Assembly (NCBI RefSeq): GCF_000826545.1
Contig: NZ_CDME01000014.1
Coordinates: forward strand, 1 to 64,000
Direction: 5' to 3'
Length of the DNA: 64,000 nt
Origin: Kibdelosporangium sp. MJ126-NF4
GTDB taxonomy: Bacteria > Actinomycetota > Actinomycetes > Mycobacteriales > Pseudonocardiaceae
This document shows positions 41,098 to 49,773 of the stretch, in pieces. Numbering within the stretch: position 1 is the first letter of the stretch; every line of letters starts with the position of its first letter. The position numbers and the translations under genes are program-made. Below the pieces are notes generated by a model. It saw only the letters and a list, made by a program, of their open reading frames with translations. It made no database searches and was not told the DNA's origin.

Positions 41098-43166
41098 CGG
41101 GTCAGCAGACCCGCAACCGGGTGCCCACCGATGCCGAGCCGGTTCGCCGTGTCCAGCAGTTCCTGGAGCTTGGCCGATTCCTTGCCGCCGCCGGAGCCGA
41201 TCAGCTTGAGCAGCAACGCCGACACCGTCAGGTTCTGCACGTCCGCCGTGCTGATCCCGCTGAGCATCTGGCTGATGTCGTCGGCGAAGCTGCGCTCGCC
41301 GTTGAGCCAGGGCTTGGCCAGCGTCTGTGCGGTGGACGAGTGCTCCATGAAGCCGTCGAAGCTCTTGCCCATCGAGACCGCACCGACCAGGCGGTCGAAG
41401 AACATCGACTCGCCGCCGACGATGTCGATGTCGGCCTTCTCCAGTCCGGCGGCGATGACCGACGCCTGCGCCTGCGCGACCTCGCGCTGCGCCTCCAGCC
41501 CGGCCAGCCGGATGTCCTTCTCCATCTCCAGCCGCAGCCGGTATTCCTCGTGCTCACGGGTCGCGTCGCTCATCGCGGCCAGCGCGGCGGCCTTCTCGGT
41601 GAGGCCCTCCGCCTCGCCCTTGAGCTTCTCGCGCAACGCCTCCGCGACCGCGACGGCCTTCTCCTTGTCCACATTGGCCTCGGCTAGGCCGATCTTCTCG
41701 GTCCCCTCGGCCTTCGCGAGCGCCTTCTCACGCTCGACCGCGGCCTCCGCGCGGCCGACCTTCTCGATGGCCTCCGCGTCGCGTTCCCTGACCTGCACGC
41801 TGGCCAGGCCTGCCGCGGCGGCCTCGGCCTGGGTGCCCTCGGCGAGCCGGATCTTGGCGCGGGTGTCGAGCTCGGCGGCCTGCTGACGGGCCTCGGCCAT
41901 GGCGAGCTCGCGGCGTGCGTCGTGCTTCGCGGCCTGCTCGGCGGCCTCGGCCCCCTTGATGTCCTTGACCAGCTTCTCCTGCGCCTCGGCCTCGGCCTGG
42001 ATGACCAGTGACTGGCGCATCCGCTCGGCCTCCTCGACCGCGCGCAGCCGCTTGATCGTCTCCTCCTGCTCGGCGACGGTCTTGTCGACCGCGATCCGCT
42101 CGCGGATCACCTCGGCGATCGCGCGCTTCTCCGCTTCGAGCTCCTTGTCCTTGCCGTACCTGGACAGCTCGGTCTCGCGCTCGCGGGCGATCACCTCGAG
42201 CATGCGGTCCTTCTCGATCCGCTCGGTCTCGATCGCGATCACGCGTTCCTTGTTCTTCTCGGCCACGGCGATCTCCCGTGCCCGGTTCTGGTCCTGGACG
42301 CCCAACTGCTCCTCGGTGCGCAGGTTCGCGGTGTGCGCCTTGAGCCGCTCCTCGGCCTGCACCTTGGCGATCTCGGCTTCCTCGCGGGCGCGGACGGTCT
42401 GCACCTCGCGGTTCTGCTTGGCCTCCGCGTCGGCCTGGCGGCGCTCCAGTTCGAGGATCTGCTCACGGGCGTCGACGTTCTGCCGCGTGATCTCCTTCTG
42501 CTCGTGGCGCTGGTACTCGTTGGTCCGCACGTGCTCGATCGCGGTCAGCTCGGTGATCTTGCGGATACCTTGCGCGTCGAGGATGTTCGCCGGGTCGAGG
42601 TGGCTCATCGGGGTCTGCTCGAGGAAGTCGATGGCCGCGTCCTCGAGGCTGTAGCCGTTCAGGTCGGTGCCGATCACCCGGATGATCTGGTCACGGAACT
42701 CGTCGCGCTTGGTGTACAGGTCGACGAAGTCCAGCTGCTTGCCGACGGTCTTGAGCGCCTCGGAGAACTTCGCGTTGAACAACGCCTGCAGCGTCGACTC
42801 GTCGCTGGCGCGCGCGGTCCCGATCGCCTGCGCGACCTTGATGACGTCCTCCGCGGTCTTGTTGACCCGCACGAAGAAAGTGATCCTGATGTCGGCGCGG
42901 ATGTTGTCCTTGCAGATCAGGCCCTCGTGCCCGGCGCGGTTGATCTCGATGGTCTTGACCGAGATGTCCATCACCTCGGCGCGGTGCAGCACCGGCAGCA
43001 CCATCGCGCCGGTGAACGTGACGTCCACCTTGCGCACCTTGGAGATGATCAGCGCCTTGCCCTGTTCGATCTTGCGGAACAGCCTGCTGATCATGAACAG
43101 GATGATCAGGATGACGAGGAGCACGACGCCGATCAGCACGCCCGCCCCGATTCCGATAGCGTCCAT
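41094..43166 (-). CDS. Flotillin-like SPFH protein (YqiK/FloT type)
   Basis: N-terminal membrane helix (GVLIGVVLLVILIILFMISR) followed by an SPFH/Band 7 domain (about 35-220; EQGKALIISKVRKVDVTFTG, GHEGLICKDNIRADIRITFF, SLEDAAIDFLEQTPMSHLDP) and 340 residues of charged coiled coil with many EA repeats (about 225-565), then a C-terminal tail. Flotillins form large membrane cages. 690 residues, near the usual YqiK length. It lies between an NfeD-like gene (3-base gap) and the AAA+ gene (ATGA overlap), an arrangement that points to one complex. Confidence 0.92.
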   Translation of the reverse strand: MDAIGIGAGVLIGVVLLVILIILFMISRLFRKIEQGKALIISKVRKVDVTFTGAMVLPVLHRAEVMDISVKTIEINRAGHEGLICKDNIRADIRITFFVRVNKTAEDVIKVAQAIGTARASDESTLQALFNAKFSEALKTVGKQLDFVDLYTKRDEFRDQIIRVIGTDLNGYSLEDAAIDFLEQTPMSHLDPANILDAQGIRKITELTAIEHVRTNEYQRHEQKEITRQNVDAREQILELERRQADAEAKQNREVQTVRAREEAEIAKVQAEERLKAHTANLRTEEQLGVQDQNRAREIAVAEKNKERVIAIETERIEKDRMLEVIARERETELSRYGKDKELEAEKRAIAEVIRERIAVDKTVAEQEETIKRLRAVEEAERMRQSLVIQAEAEAQEKLVKDIKGAEAAEQAAKHDARRELAMAEARQQAAELDTRAKIRLAEGTQAEAAAAGLASVQVRERDAEAIEKVGRAEAAVEREKALAKAEGTEKIGLAEANVDKEKAVAVAEALREKLKGEAEGLTEKAAALAAMSDATREHEEYRLRLEMEKDIRLAGLEAQREVAQAQASVIAAGLEKADIDIVGGESMFFDRLVGAVSMGKSFDGFMEHSSTAQTLAKPWLNGERSFADDISQMLSGISTADVQNLTVSALLLKLIGSGGGKESAKLQELLDTANRLGIGGHPVAGLLTR

Positions 43167-43169
43167 CGT

Positions 43170-43760
43170 TCAGTCCTTCAGATGAGTCTCGACCGGGGCG
43201 ACCCAAAAGAACTCGCCATCGGTGTCGTAGTCGTAGATCAGTGCCGTCTGTCCGGCGCGCAGGTCGTCCTCGCCGGTCTGCCGGACCTGGACGACGGCTG
43301 AGGAACCGTCGTCGGCATGCACCTCGGCCTGACCGAAGTCCCCAGTCACCGTGCCGGTGCGGATGACACAGCTGCGGCCGATGAAGTCCGCCCGCGACGC
43401 GGCGGGTCCAGAGTGGAACACCGACCGCAGCGGCGTCACGAGCAACCTGGTGACCAGCAGCGCCAGCACGAGCGCGACGAGCAGGACCAGCAGACCGAGC
43501 CCGATCCGCGCGCCTGTGCCCAGTCCCGCGAGCAGGACCGTGCCGACCAGGCTCAGAAACCAGCCCAGCACGATCGTCAGTGTCAACGCGATGGTCAGTG
43601 GCACGCCGCCGAAGCCGAGCGCGCCGAGCAGGTCACCCGCGTCCTCGTCGACATCGATGGCACCGAACAGCGTCAACAGCCAGTAACCAACGCAGACGAT
43701 CAGCAGGAACGTGAACAGGACAGCAGGGAAAGCCAGTGTTGCCTGCAAGAACTCGGCCAA
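43170..43760 (-). CDS. NfeD-like membrane protein with OB-type tail
   Basis: A 196-residue protein with three to four membrane helices (LFTFLLIVCVGYWLLTLFG, VPLTIALTLTIVLGWFLSLV, GLGLLVLLVALVLALLVTRL), then a soluble tail GRSCVIRTGTVTGDFGQAEV ... GQTALIYDYDTDGEFFWV resembling the NfeD OB-fold. YqiJ-like proteins of this kind sit before flotillin genes and anchor them. Start is TTG at 43760 with AGGGGGCGGG upstream. First gene of the NfeD/flotillin/ATPase set. Confidence 0.85.
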   Translation of the reverse strand: MAEFLQATLAFPAVLFTFLLIVCVGYWLLTLFGAIDVDEDAGDLLGALGFGGVPLTIALTLTIVLGWFLSLVGTVLLAGLGTGARIGLGLLVLLVALVLALLVTRLLVTPLRSVFHSGPAASRADFIGRSCVIRTGTVTGDFGQAEVHADDGSSAVVQVRQTGEDDLRAGQTALIYDYDTDGEFFWVAPVETHLKD

Positions 43761-43821
43761 CCCGCCCCCTACACGCCGAACTCCGGTGCCCTCCCCATCG
43801 GCCCGGCGGGGCGACTATAGC

Positions 43822-44292
43822 TCAGCGGCGCTCACTGAGCGTTTCCATGACAGCCCCGTGACCGAATCGTGTCACATGCCTGTCCACCTGGGCTGCGTTT
43901 CGCAGTTTTTCCAGCGCAAGGTGCTGCGCCAGACGGACCTCGACGGCCCCGGTCCCGATGGCCTCGGCGGTCTGCTCGGCGGTGAGCCCGCAGAGCGCGC
44001 GCAGCACGATCACTTCCCGTTCACCCTCCGGCAGCGCGGCGACATCGAGCTGCGCGTCGTGACAGCCAGGCGCGCCGTCCAGTTCTTTGTTCACCATTTC
44101 CGCGACCACCCGGTAAGTGACCGCCAACAATGGTTCATGCCCTTCGGGCAACGCACGCATAACGGCGTACAAGGATTCACGGGCGACAAGGTCCGCGACC
44201 GCGAACGAGCCGTCCCGCCTGCCGATGCGCGCGCGGGTATACCGCACCACAACAGGTTTGATCGTTTCGAGAACGATGGAACCGAGACTCAT
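43822..44292 (-). CDS. Short sigma-70-like (ECF) factor upstream of the flotillin module
   Basis: About 156 residues. The first half is helical (LGSIVLETIKPVVVRYTRAR, AVADLVARESLYAVMRALPE) and the second has a sigma region 4-like motif: LPEGEREVIVLRALCGLTAE, QTAEAIGTGAVEVRLAQHLA. Region 2 is poorly conserved. GGGAGA 7 bases upstream fixes ATG 44292; a longer frame has no RBS. It is 61 bases upstream of NfeD on the same strand and may control or belong to the module. No anti-sigma gene is nearby. Confidence 0.68.
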   Translation of the reverse strand: MSLGSIVLETIKPVVVRYTRARIGRRDGSFAVADLVARESLYAVMRALPEGHEPLLAVTYRVVAEMVNKELDGAPGCHDAQLDVAALPEGEREVIVLRALCGLTAEQTAEAIGTGAVEVRLAQHLALEKLRNAAQVDRHVTRFGHGAVMETLSERR

Positions 44293-44461
44293 GATGTCTC
44301 CCTGTGGCATTCCGACCAGTCGGTGATGGGACTGACGGAAACCACCCCACTGACGCAACTCTCCTGATTTTCCTCAAACAAATACCGTGCGTGGCAAACC
44401 GATTTCGAGACGCATCAGTAATACTCCACTCGGCCCATTACGGACGCTAACAGGCTGGTAA

Positions 44462-44477
44462 CGGTTCGGCCGAACCG
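44462..44477. promoter_or_regulatory. 16-bp palindrome upstream of the lipoprotein gene
   Basis: CGGTTCGGCCGAACCG is perfectly symmetrical and ends 36 bases before the GTG at 44514. Candidate operator; regulator unknown. Confidence 0.4.
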
Positions 44478-44513
44478 CCGTTGCGCACTTGATCTCTGCG
44501 GTTCACTGCGCTC

Positions 44514-44915
44514 GTGAAGAGCAGAGTCGCGCTCGTGGCGGTGGTCGCGAGCACCGCCGGATTGCTGATGGCGTGTTCGAGCAGCGAGTCCAAGTTCGCC
44601 GACGAGCTCAAGAAGGCGGGCTTCGGCACAGTGAAGCCAACCTCCGAGACGGAGAAGAAGACCAAGAAGGTCGGCGGCAAGACAGTGAAGACGAGCACGA
44701 AGGTGCTCGAAGCCGTCGTCACGATCAAGGGCTGCGACCTCGAGTTCGAGAAGGTCTCCGGCCAGTCCGGCTACTGGCTCGACGAACTGCACGTCAACGG
44801 GCAAGAGCCAGACTGGCCAGGCTTCCCCGAGAACCAGCGCAAAGAGCAAGTAGAGAAGATGCTCGCAGACGGCAGCCCAAAGCCAACCGGCTTTACCAAC
44901 TGCTACAAACCATAA
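44514..44915 (+). CDS. Putative lipoprotein, 133 residues
   Basis: Signal sequence KSRVALVAVVASTAGLLMAC ends in an LMAC lipobox, so the mature protein begins at Cys and is lipid-anchored outside the membrane. The rest is lysine/threonine-rich (SETEKKTKKVGGKTVKTSTK) and ends with a compact region with two further cysteines (KGCDLEFEKVSG, TNCYKP). GTG start at 44514. Function unknown; no partner is coupled. Confidence 0.75.
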   Translation: MKSRVALVAVVASTAGLLMACSSSESKFADELKKAGFGTVKPTSETEKKTKKVGGKTVKTSTKVLEAVVTIKGCDLEFEKVSGQSGYWLDELHVNGQEPDWPGFPENQRKEQVEKMLADGSPKPTGFTNCYKP

Positions 44916-45190
44916 CCAGCCCGAACCAGCCACCGAACCTGCACGCCGCCCGCCAGCGCAGGCCTGTGCGAAGCGCGCGAAAACGCAGGCGCACAAGTGC
45001 GACGCGCGCGCATAGCGCAGAGGTGAGCGGCCCGCGCGTGAACGCAGAAGTGGGCGGCGGCGCGTGAACGCAGAGGTGGATGGCACACACGCAAGAGCGC
45101 AGGGCTGTGTGACGCGCACGCGAGCGCGGGGCGTGCAGGGGCATGCGGCGTGCGCGCCAGCGCAGGGGTGTGGTTCGTGGGGTGTCCCTC
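44916..45190. other. GC-rich spacer with a degenerate 26-bp repeat
   Basis: Three related units lie at 45014-45041, 45042-45067 and 45068-45084, built on CGCAGARGTGRGCGGC and GCGCGTGA. Looser GCGCAG motifs continue on both sides. No convincing gene. The right end (from about 45150) already belongs to the dispersed repeat. Confidence 0.5.
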
Positions 45191-45312
45191 CCGTATGGCC
45201 TGGGCGCAGCCATACCACGGCGTGTCGGGAGGTCGGCCTACGCGACTCAACCCACAGCGCAGGCGATACCGACCTCCCGGCACGCCGTGGTTTCCTCCGG
45301 CAGGACATACGG
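45191..45312. repeat. Structured dispersed repeat, copy 2 (inverted relative to copy 1)
   Basis: The reverse complement of this segment aligns over its whole length with 24023-24144 at the same size, 122 bp, at roughly 85 percent identity by eye. Similarity extends on both sides to about 45150 and 45350, and a single 39-bp-repeat-like unit lies near 45410-45430. Conserved positions include ATCGCCTGCGCTGTGGG and GTAGGCCGACCTCC. Several differences from copy 1 occur in pairs that keep the stems. No gene is convincing in 45313-45462. Confidence 0.75.
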
Positions 45313-45462
45313 GAGGGGCGCCCCGCGCCCCCCACTCGACCCAGGAAATCACGTGGGCTGAGCCAACCGGCGCGAGAAACGAAGTGTTTGTGGTGTCCCT
45401 CTTGGAGGCCTGCCCGCCGGCGAGGCATCTCTTTTTCTTTCCCCGGTTGCTACGAAATCCGG

Positions 45463-46293
45463 TCAGCGGCGGCTGAGGAACTCCTGCAGCCCTGCCAGAT
45501 CGTCGGTGTTGATGTGGTCGACGCCTGCCTTGCGCAGCTCGGTCCACAGCGCCTGACGAGCCGCGCCTGGCGCATCCGGAGTTGCCCAGAAACGGACTCG
45601 TTGCCCTGCCCGGTGAGCGTCCGAAACGATCTTGCTGAGACGTTCCCGTTGTGCGGCTGGAAACTCGCCGGTCCCGTTCCAGCCGAACAGTTTGCTCCAG
45701 TTGTCCGACACCAGCGGGGTAAGTCGGGCGTCCGAGCCGGGACCGAGGTCGTTCGGGTCGGCGATGCGACCGTCGTAGAAGGCGAGCCGGTAGCGCTGGG
45801 ACGCCATCAGCTCACGCGGGCGGTCGCCCGAGATCACCGCGGTCACCGGCCCACGCAGGACGAAGCCGTGGATGTACTGGGTGAACAGCAGCGGGTAGCG
45901 CCGCAGCACCTTGTCCAGCTCGGCGTATGCCGCGACACCGTTGGTCTTGATGTCCACAAGCAGCTGGAACTCCACCGGCTTGCCCCGGTACACCGAGCCA
46001 CCGTTGGCGAGCACGCGCTTGTACAGCGGGTCGAGGTAGAGCGACTGCAGCGTTCGCTCCGGAGTCAGGTCCTCCGGATCGTGGCCGACGAGCAGTTGGC
46101 CGTCGACCAAGTAGATGTCCGCCTCCACGCTCGTGAAGCCGTGATCGAGTGCGTCGAACAACGGACGCTCGTGCTCGTAGTCGTTGTGCGCGTGCGCCTG
46201 GGACAACGGCCGGACCTGAGGCTTGGCCGAGGCGGTCGCCGTCGAGCCGAAAATCAGCGCGACCACACTCAAAATCACTGTCATTAACCGCAT
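45463..46293 (-). CDS. Secreted GDPD/PI-PLC-like phosphodiesterase family protein
   Basis: Signal peptide RLMTVILSVVALIFG ending at ASA, then QAHAHNDYEHERPLFDALDH, GFTSVEADIYLVDGQLLVGH, LLVDIKTNG and a C-terminal GVDHINTDDLAGLQ. HAHNDY, EAD and VGHD are the active-site elements of the GDPD/PLC-like TIM-barrel family related to yeast Aim6. It should hydrolyse a phosphodiester at the cell surface; substrate unknown. ATG 46293 has AAGG upstream. About 276 residues. Confidence 0.83.
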   Translation of the reverse strand: MRLMTVILSVVALIFGSTATASAKPQVRPLSQAHAHNDYEHERPLFDALDHGFTSVEADIYLVDGQLLVGHDPEDLTPERTLQSLYLDPLYKRVLANGGSVYRGKPVEFQLLVDIKTNGVAAYAELDKVLRRYPLLFTQYIHGFVLRGPVTAVISGDRPRELMASQRYRLAFYDGRIADPNDLGPGSDARLTPLVSDNWSKLFGWNGTGEFPAAQRERLSKIVSDAHRAGQRVRFWATPDAPGAARQALWTELRKAGVDHINTDDLAGLQEFLSRR

Positions 46294-46402
46294 GCGGAAC
46301 ACCTTAGGCCGGGTTGAGCTGCGAAAACATGAACGCCCGGCGAAGAGTTCGTCGCCGCGAACCGCACTCGCGCAAGGTAGTTGGTCTGTTACAGTCGCGC
46401 GC

Positions 46403-46897
46403 ATGATCACCCGGATCGGCAGCCTGCGGACGGCCATCGCGGTGGCTACCGGTATCGCCACCCTCTACATGGGACTTGTCGTCCTGAACAACGTTACCGA
46501 CTTTCCCACCAACCGGGCCTTCGTCGAACACGTGCTCGCGATGGACACCACGTTCCAGTCGCCGAACACGATGTGGCGCGCGATCACCAGCCCGACTGTC
46601 GCCCTGATCGCGTACATCGCGATCATCGCGTGGGAGGCGGTCGCCGCGGTCATGCTCGGCATCGGGTTCGTCAAGGGTGTGCGCGGCAGGGACGGCGCAC
46701 GTTCCTACGGGACCGTCGGATTCCTGATGATGTTGCTGTTGTTCGGCGGCGGTTTCATCGCGATCGGCGGCGAGTGGTTCGAGATGTGGCAGTCACAGAA
46801 GTGGAACGGGCTGCAGCCCGCCACGTTCAACTTCCTGACCGCGTCGGCCGGTTTGATCCTCACCCGGTTGCATGACCGTCCATCTGTCGACACCTGA
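46403..46897 (+). CDS. DUF2165-family membrane protein
   Basis: Four membrane helices are visible (LRTAIAVATGIATLYMGLVV, TVALIAYIAIIAWEAVAAVM, GTVGFLMMLLLFGGGFIAIG, and a C-terminal LTASAGLIL). NNVTDFPTNRAFVEHVLAMD and GGEWFEMWQSQKWNGLQPAT are typical of DUF2165 predicted small integral membrane proteins. ATG at 46403. Divergent from the GDPD-like gene across 109 bases. No function known. Confidence 0.85.
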   Translation: MITRIGSLRTAIAVATGIATLYMGLVVLNNVTDFPTNRAFVEHVLAMDTTFQSPNTMWRAITSPTVALIAYIAIIAWEAVAAVMLGIGFVKGVRGRDGARSYGTVGFLMMLLLFGGGFIAIGGEWFEMWQSQKWNGLQPATFNFLTASAGLILTRLHDRPSVDT

Positions 46898-46985
46898 CCG
46901 CGACCTGGGTAGTTCGCGTGGCGGCAAACAACTTCGCCTGATCGGTCGGCTTGCTTGTCCAGCGGGCCGGGCGGATGCTGTTCTG

Positions 46986-47867
46986 ATGACGCGTGCGACG
47001 CCGCCTCCGTTACAGCCGATCGGTCCCCGTTCCTACGACAGCGAGACGCCCAACGCGTCCCGGATGTACGACTATTACCTCGGCGGCGCGATGAACTTCA
47101 CCGCCGACCGTGAGCTGGCCGAACGGGCCAAGACTGTCCTTCCGTGCACCCCTGCGCTCGCACGGCTGAACCGTTCGTGGCTGCGGCGTGTCGTCCACGC
47201 CTGTCTCGACGAGGGAATTGACCAGTTCCTCGACCTCGGTTCGGGAATTCCCACCGTGGGCAACGTGCACGAGATCGTCCAACGGCGTGTGCCCGACGCC
47301 AAGGTGGTGTACGTCGACTACGACGCGACGGCAGTCACTCACGCACAGAAGCTGTTGCAGGGCAACGAGAACGCCGGGATCGTACACGCCGACATCCGCG
47401 ACCCCGACAGTGTGCTGCAGTCCGCGGAAGTCGGTCGACTGCTGGACTTCCAGCGGCCGATGGGCCTGCTGATGGTCGGCATCCTGCTGTACGTCGGCGA
47501 TGAGTACGACCCCGGCGGACTCGTCGCCACCTACCGTGACGCGTGCGTGCCGGGGAGCCTGCTGCCCATCTCGGTGATCACCACGCAGATCGTGGCCGAG
47601 CAGGATCCGGTGACGCACAAGCAGATTCTCGATCTGATCGGCGTGTACGACGACGCCAGCGAGCAGATCCACACCCGGTCGCCGGACGACATGAAGTCCT
47701 GGTTCACCGGGATGGACCTACTGGAGCCGGGCATCACGACGTTGCCGCAGTGGCGGCCGGACGGCTCGCTGGAAGCCGACAACGACAGCGAGGCCCGGCT
47801 GCTCGGCATCGGCGGACTGGGCAGAGTCCGGGGCCCCGAAACCGAGGCCCCGGACACCTCAAGCTAG
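46986..47867 (+). CDS. SAM-dependent methyltransferase, DUF574 family
   Basis: Opens with the family signature: SETPNASRMYDYYLGGAMNF; then FLDLGSGIPTVGNVHEIVQR (motif I variant), VVYVDYDATAVTHAQKLL and ADIRDPDSVL. This is the actinobacteria-specific methyltransferase family 19, abundant in Streptomyces and relatives, with unknown substrates. ATG 46986 is preferred. The TAG stop overlaps the CTA of the convergent hydrolase gene (4-base overlap) and lies next to a hairpin. Confidence 0.88.
   Translation: MTRATPPPLQPIGPRSYDSETPNASRMYDYYLGGAMNFTADRELAERAKTVLPCTPALARLNRSWLRRVVHACLDEGIDQFLDLGSGIPTVGNVHEIVQRRVPDAKVVYVDYDATAVTHAQKLLQGNENAGIVHADIRDPDSVLQSAEVGRLLDFQRPMGLLMVGILLYVGDEYDPGGLVATYRDACVPGSLLPISVITTQIVAEQDPVTHKQILDLIGVYDDASEQIHTRSPDDMKSWFTGMDLLEPGITTLPQWRPDGSLEADNDSEARLLGIGGLGRVRGPETEAPDTSS
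47826..47855. terminator. Hairpin at the end of the methyltransferase gene
   Basis: GTCCGGGGCC and GGCCCCGGAC are exact 10-bp arms around a 10-base loop. The hairpin lies within the last codons of the methyltransferase gene, just before the overlapping stops of the two convergent genes, so it may act as a terminator. Confidence 0.4.
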
Positions 47868-49669
47868 CGCTTGAGCACCTTCACCGGCTGCTCGGCAGCC
47901 TGGTCGAAGATCTCCTGCAGCATCGGGTTCTGCTCGGCCACACCGGCGGACAGGCTGCGCGGCAACGGAACCGCCTTGCCGTCGAGCGGGCCCTTGACCT
48001 CGTAGACCGAGCCGTCCTCCGGCAACGGCGCGGTGCCGCAGATCTCGTTGCGGCCCGGCGCCTCGCCGCCGAACAGGAACCGGTCACCGAACTGCTGGAC
48101 GCAGGAGGACGGGCCGAGGATGTACTCGCCGTGCTGGCCCTCGTCGTCCACCGACACGAGCCGGGCGGCGTGCGAGACGTCCTTGTACGTCCGCAGCGCG
48201 CCCTCGTAGGCGGTCTGCGGGTCGAGTTCGCTGTGCACCATCAGGACCCGCGGCGACCCCTTCAGGTCGACCTTGCGGTCCTGCGGCGGGTACGGCCAGA
48301 ACGCGCACATCGGCACGCCGTTGAGGTACCCGGCCCACGGGTAGCGCTTGGCCATCCGGTCGGCTTCGCGCGTGTAGAACCTCGGGTCCTTGTTCCACGC
48401 GGTGTCGTTGCACCGCACGGTGTCGCCGATCGCGCCGATGTTCACGACCTCGTCGGTGGAGGCGGAGGCAGTGGAGGTGGCCGCGACCCCGTAGCGGTTC
48501 TTGATCGTGGCCAGCGTGTCGTACGCCTGCAGCGCCGGAGCCAGCCGCGCCCAGGCGCGTTCGACGTGACCGACCTGGATCCTGCTCGCCGGGGCCTTGG
48601 TGAACTCGTCGAACACCAGGATGTCGGTCAGCGCGCGGATGAACCGGCGGTCGTTGCCGATCACGCCGAGCACGTTGAAGTCCAAGTTGTGCGGACGGAC
48701 CGTGCTCGTTCCCGCCTGCTGCAACGCGGTCAGCTTGCCGCGGATCGCGTCATAGGTCCGCTGCACCTCGTTGGCGGTCGTGCCGAGGTTGCCGGTGATC
48801 TGGTCGGCGTGCCTGGCGACCCACGGCTTGAACTGCGTGTCGAACCGGCGCTGGTAGGACCACGGGTCGAAGTTCACGTTGTCCCACTGCGAGTGTGTCC
48901 AGTCCATGTTGGAGTCCAGGACGAACCGGCCGACGCGCTGCGGGTACGTGTCGGCGTACCAGCCGCCCAGCCACGTGCCGTAGCTGTAGCCGACGAAGTT
49001 CAGCAGCCGGTGGCCGAGCAGCGCACGCAGGAAGTCCATGTCGTACACGGTCTGCTGGCTGCTGACGAACCGGCCGAACTCGGTCGCCGTGCACGCCTTC
49101 GCCTGCAGCTTCGCCTCGGCGATCTCGGTGCGGTGGGTCCGCTCGTCGCGCACGCGGTAGTCCGGCGTGGTCGGCAGTGCGGCCAGTTCCTCGCTCGTGG
49201 CCAGGCAGCGCAGCGCCTCGCTCTGGCCGAAGCCACGCGGGTCGAACCCCAGCAGGTCGAAGTCCCGGAACGCCTGCGGCCGTGACAGCGCGAGCGTGGC
49301 GGTCAGGTTCAGCCCAGGTCCACTCGGGCCGCCCGGGTTGCTGGTCAGCAGGCCGCGAACCGGGCCGGTGGCCTTGCTGTGCGCGATCGCCACCTTGATG
49401 TCCGGGTGCGCGCCCGGGTTGTGCCAGTCCATCGGCACCTTGACCGTCGCGCAGTTGGTCGTCGGGGCCTGCGGGTTGGCCTGCTTGATGGCGGCGTCGA
49501 ACGAACAGGGTGCCCACTGGATCTGCTGGTCGAGATACCGCTGCGGAATCGCCGGGGCGGGCGGTTCGGCGGGTGCGCGGTCAGGCTGGGCGATGCTCGG
49601 TGGGGCGAGCACCGCGAGAGCCATGGCCGCGCTTGCCACGGCCGACACCAGTACACGTAAAGAAGCCAT
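47864..49669 (-). CDS. Secreted TAP-type alpha/beta hydrolase, second copy
   Basis: Signal peptide SLRVLVSAVASAAMALAVLA, cleaved near SIA. Then QRYLDQQIQWAPCSFDAAIK, NPGGPSGPGLNLTATL, FDPRGFGQSEALRC, nucleophile Ser in GYSYGT, DSNMDWTHS, and PRVLMVHSELDPQTAYEGAL with the Asp; His in EGQHGEY. Same exported peptidase/esterase family as 16249-17832 but 601 residues and clearly diverged. It ends in a 4-base overlap with the convergent methyltransferase gene. Confidence 0.88.
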   Translation of the reverse strand: MASLRVLVSAVASAAMALAVLAPPSIAQPDRAPAEPPAPAIPQRYLDQQIQWAPCSFDAAIKQANPQAPTTNCATVKVPMDWHNPGAHPDIKVAIAHSKATGPVRGLLTSNPGGPSGPGLNLTATLALSRPQAFRDFDLLGFDPRGFGQSEALRCLATSEELAALPTTPDYRVRDERTHRTEIAEAKLQAKACTATEFGRFVSSQQTVYDMDFLRALLGHRLLNFVGYSYGTWLGGWYADTYPQRVGRFVLDSNMDWTHSQWDNVNFDPWSYQRRFDTQFKPWVARHADQITGNLGTTANEVQRTYDAIRGKLTALQQAGTSTVRPHNLDFNVLGVIGNDRRFIRALTDILVFDEFTKAPASRIQVGHVERAWARLAPALQAYDTLATIKNRYGVAATSTASASTDEVVNIGAIGDTVRCNDTAWNKDPRFYTREADRMAKRYPWAGYLNGVPMCAFWPYPPQDRKVDLKGSPRVLMVHSELDPQTAYEGALRTYKDVSHAARLVSVDDEGQHGEYILGPSSCVQQFGDRFLFGGEAPGRNEICGTAPLPEDGSVYEVKGPLDGKAVPLPRSLSAGVAEQNPMLQEIFDQAAEQPVKVLKR

Positions 49670-49723
49670 GCCCTATGCGTAATCGCCCCACAGCTCCTAC
49701 GGGAGAGCCAGACGTCGCAACCT

Positions 49724-49767
49724 TCGTGAGTGTTTTGGCCGGTTAGAACCGGCCAAAACACTCACGA
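49724..49767. terminator. Terminator hairpin after htpG, TCGTGAGTG family copy 2
   Basis: Arms 49724-49744 and 49747-49767 are exact 21-bp complements with a 2-base loop, beginning TCGTGAGTGTTTTGG. It follows the htpG stop by 6 bases on the minus strand. The plus strand continues GGCTTTTC. Same outer arm as the hairpins at 36188 and 54100. Confidence 0.8.
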
Positions 49768-49773
49768 GGCTTT

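Noticed and set aside
38722..41886. Very long plus-strand open frame opposite the AAA+ ATPase and flotillin genes
   Set aside because: High-GC antisense shadow: composition is Arg/Ala/Gly-rich with no domain, and the minus-strand genes have clear families and overlaps.
43800..43830. tRNA-like TAGCTCAGCGG string
   Set aside because: Only a D-arm-like stretch; no matching acceptor, anticodon or T arms can be drawn nearby.
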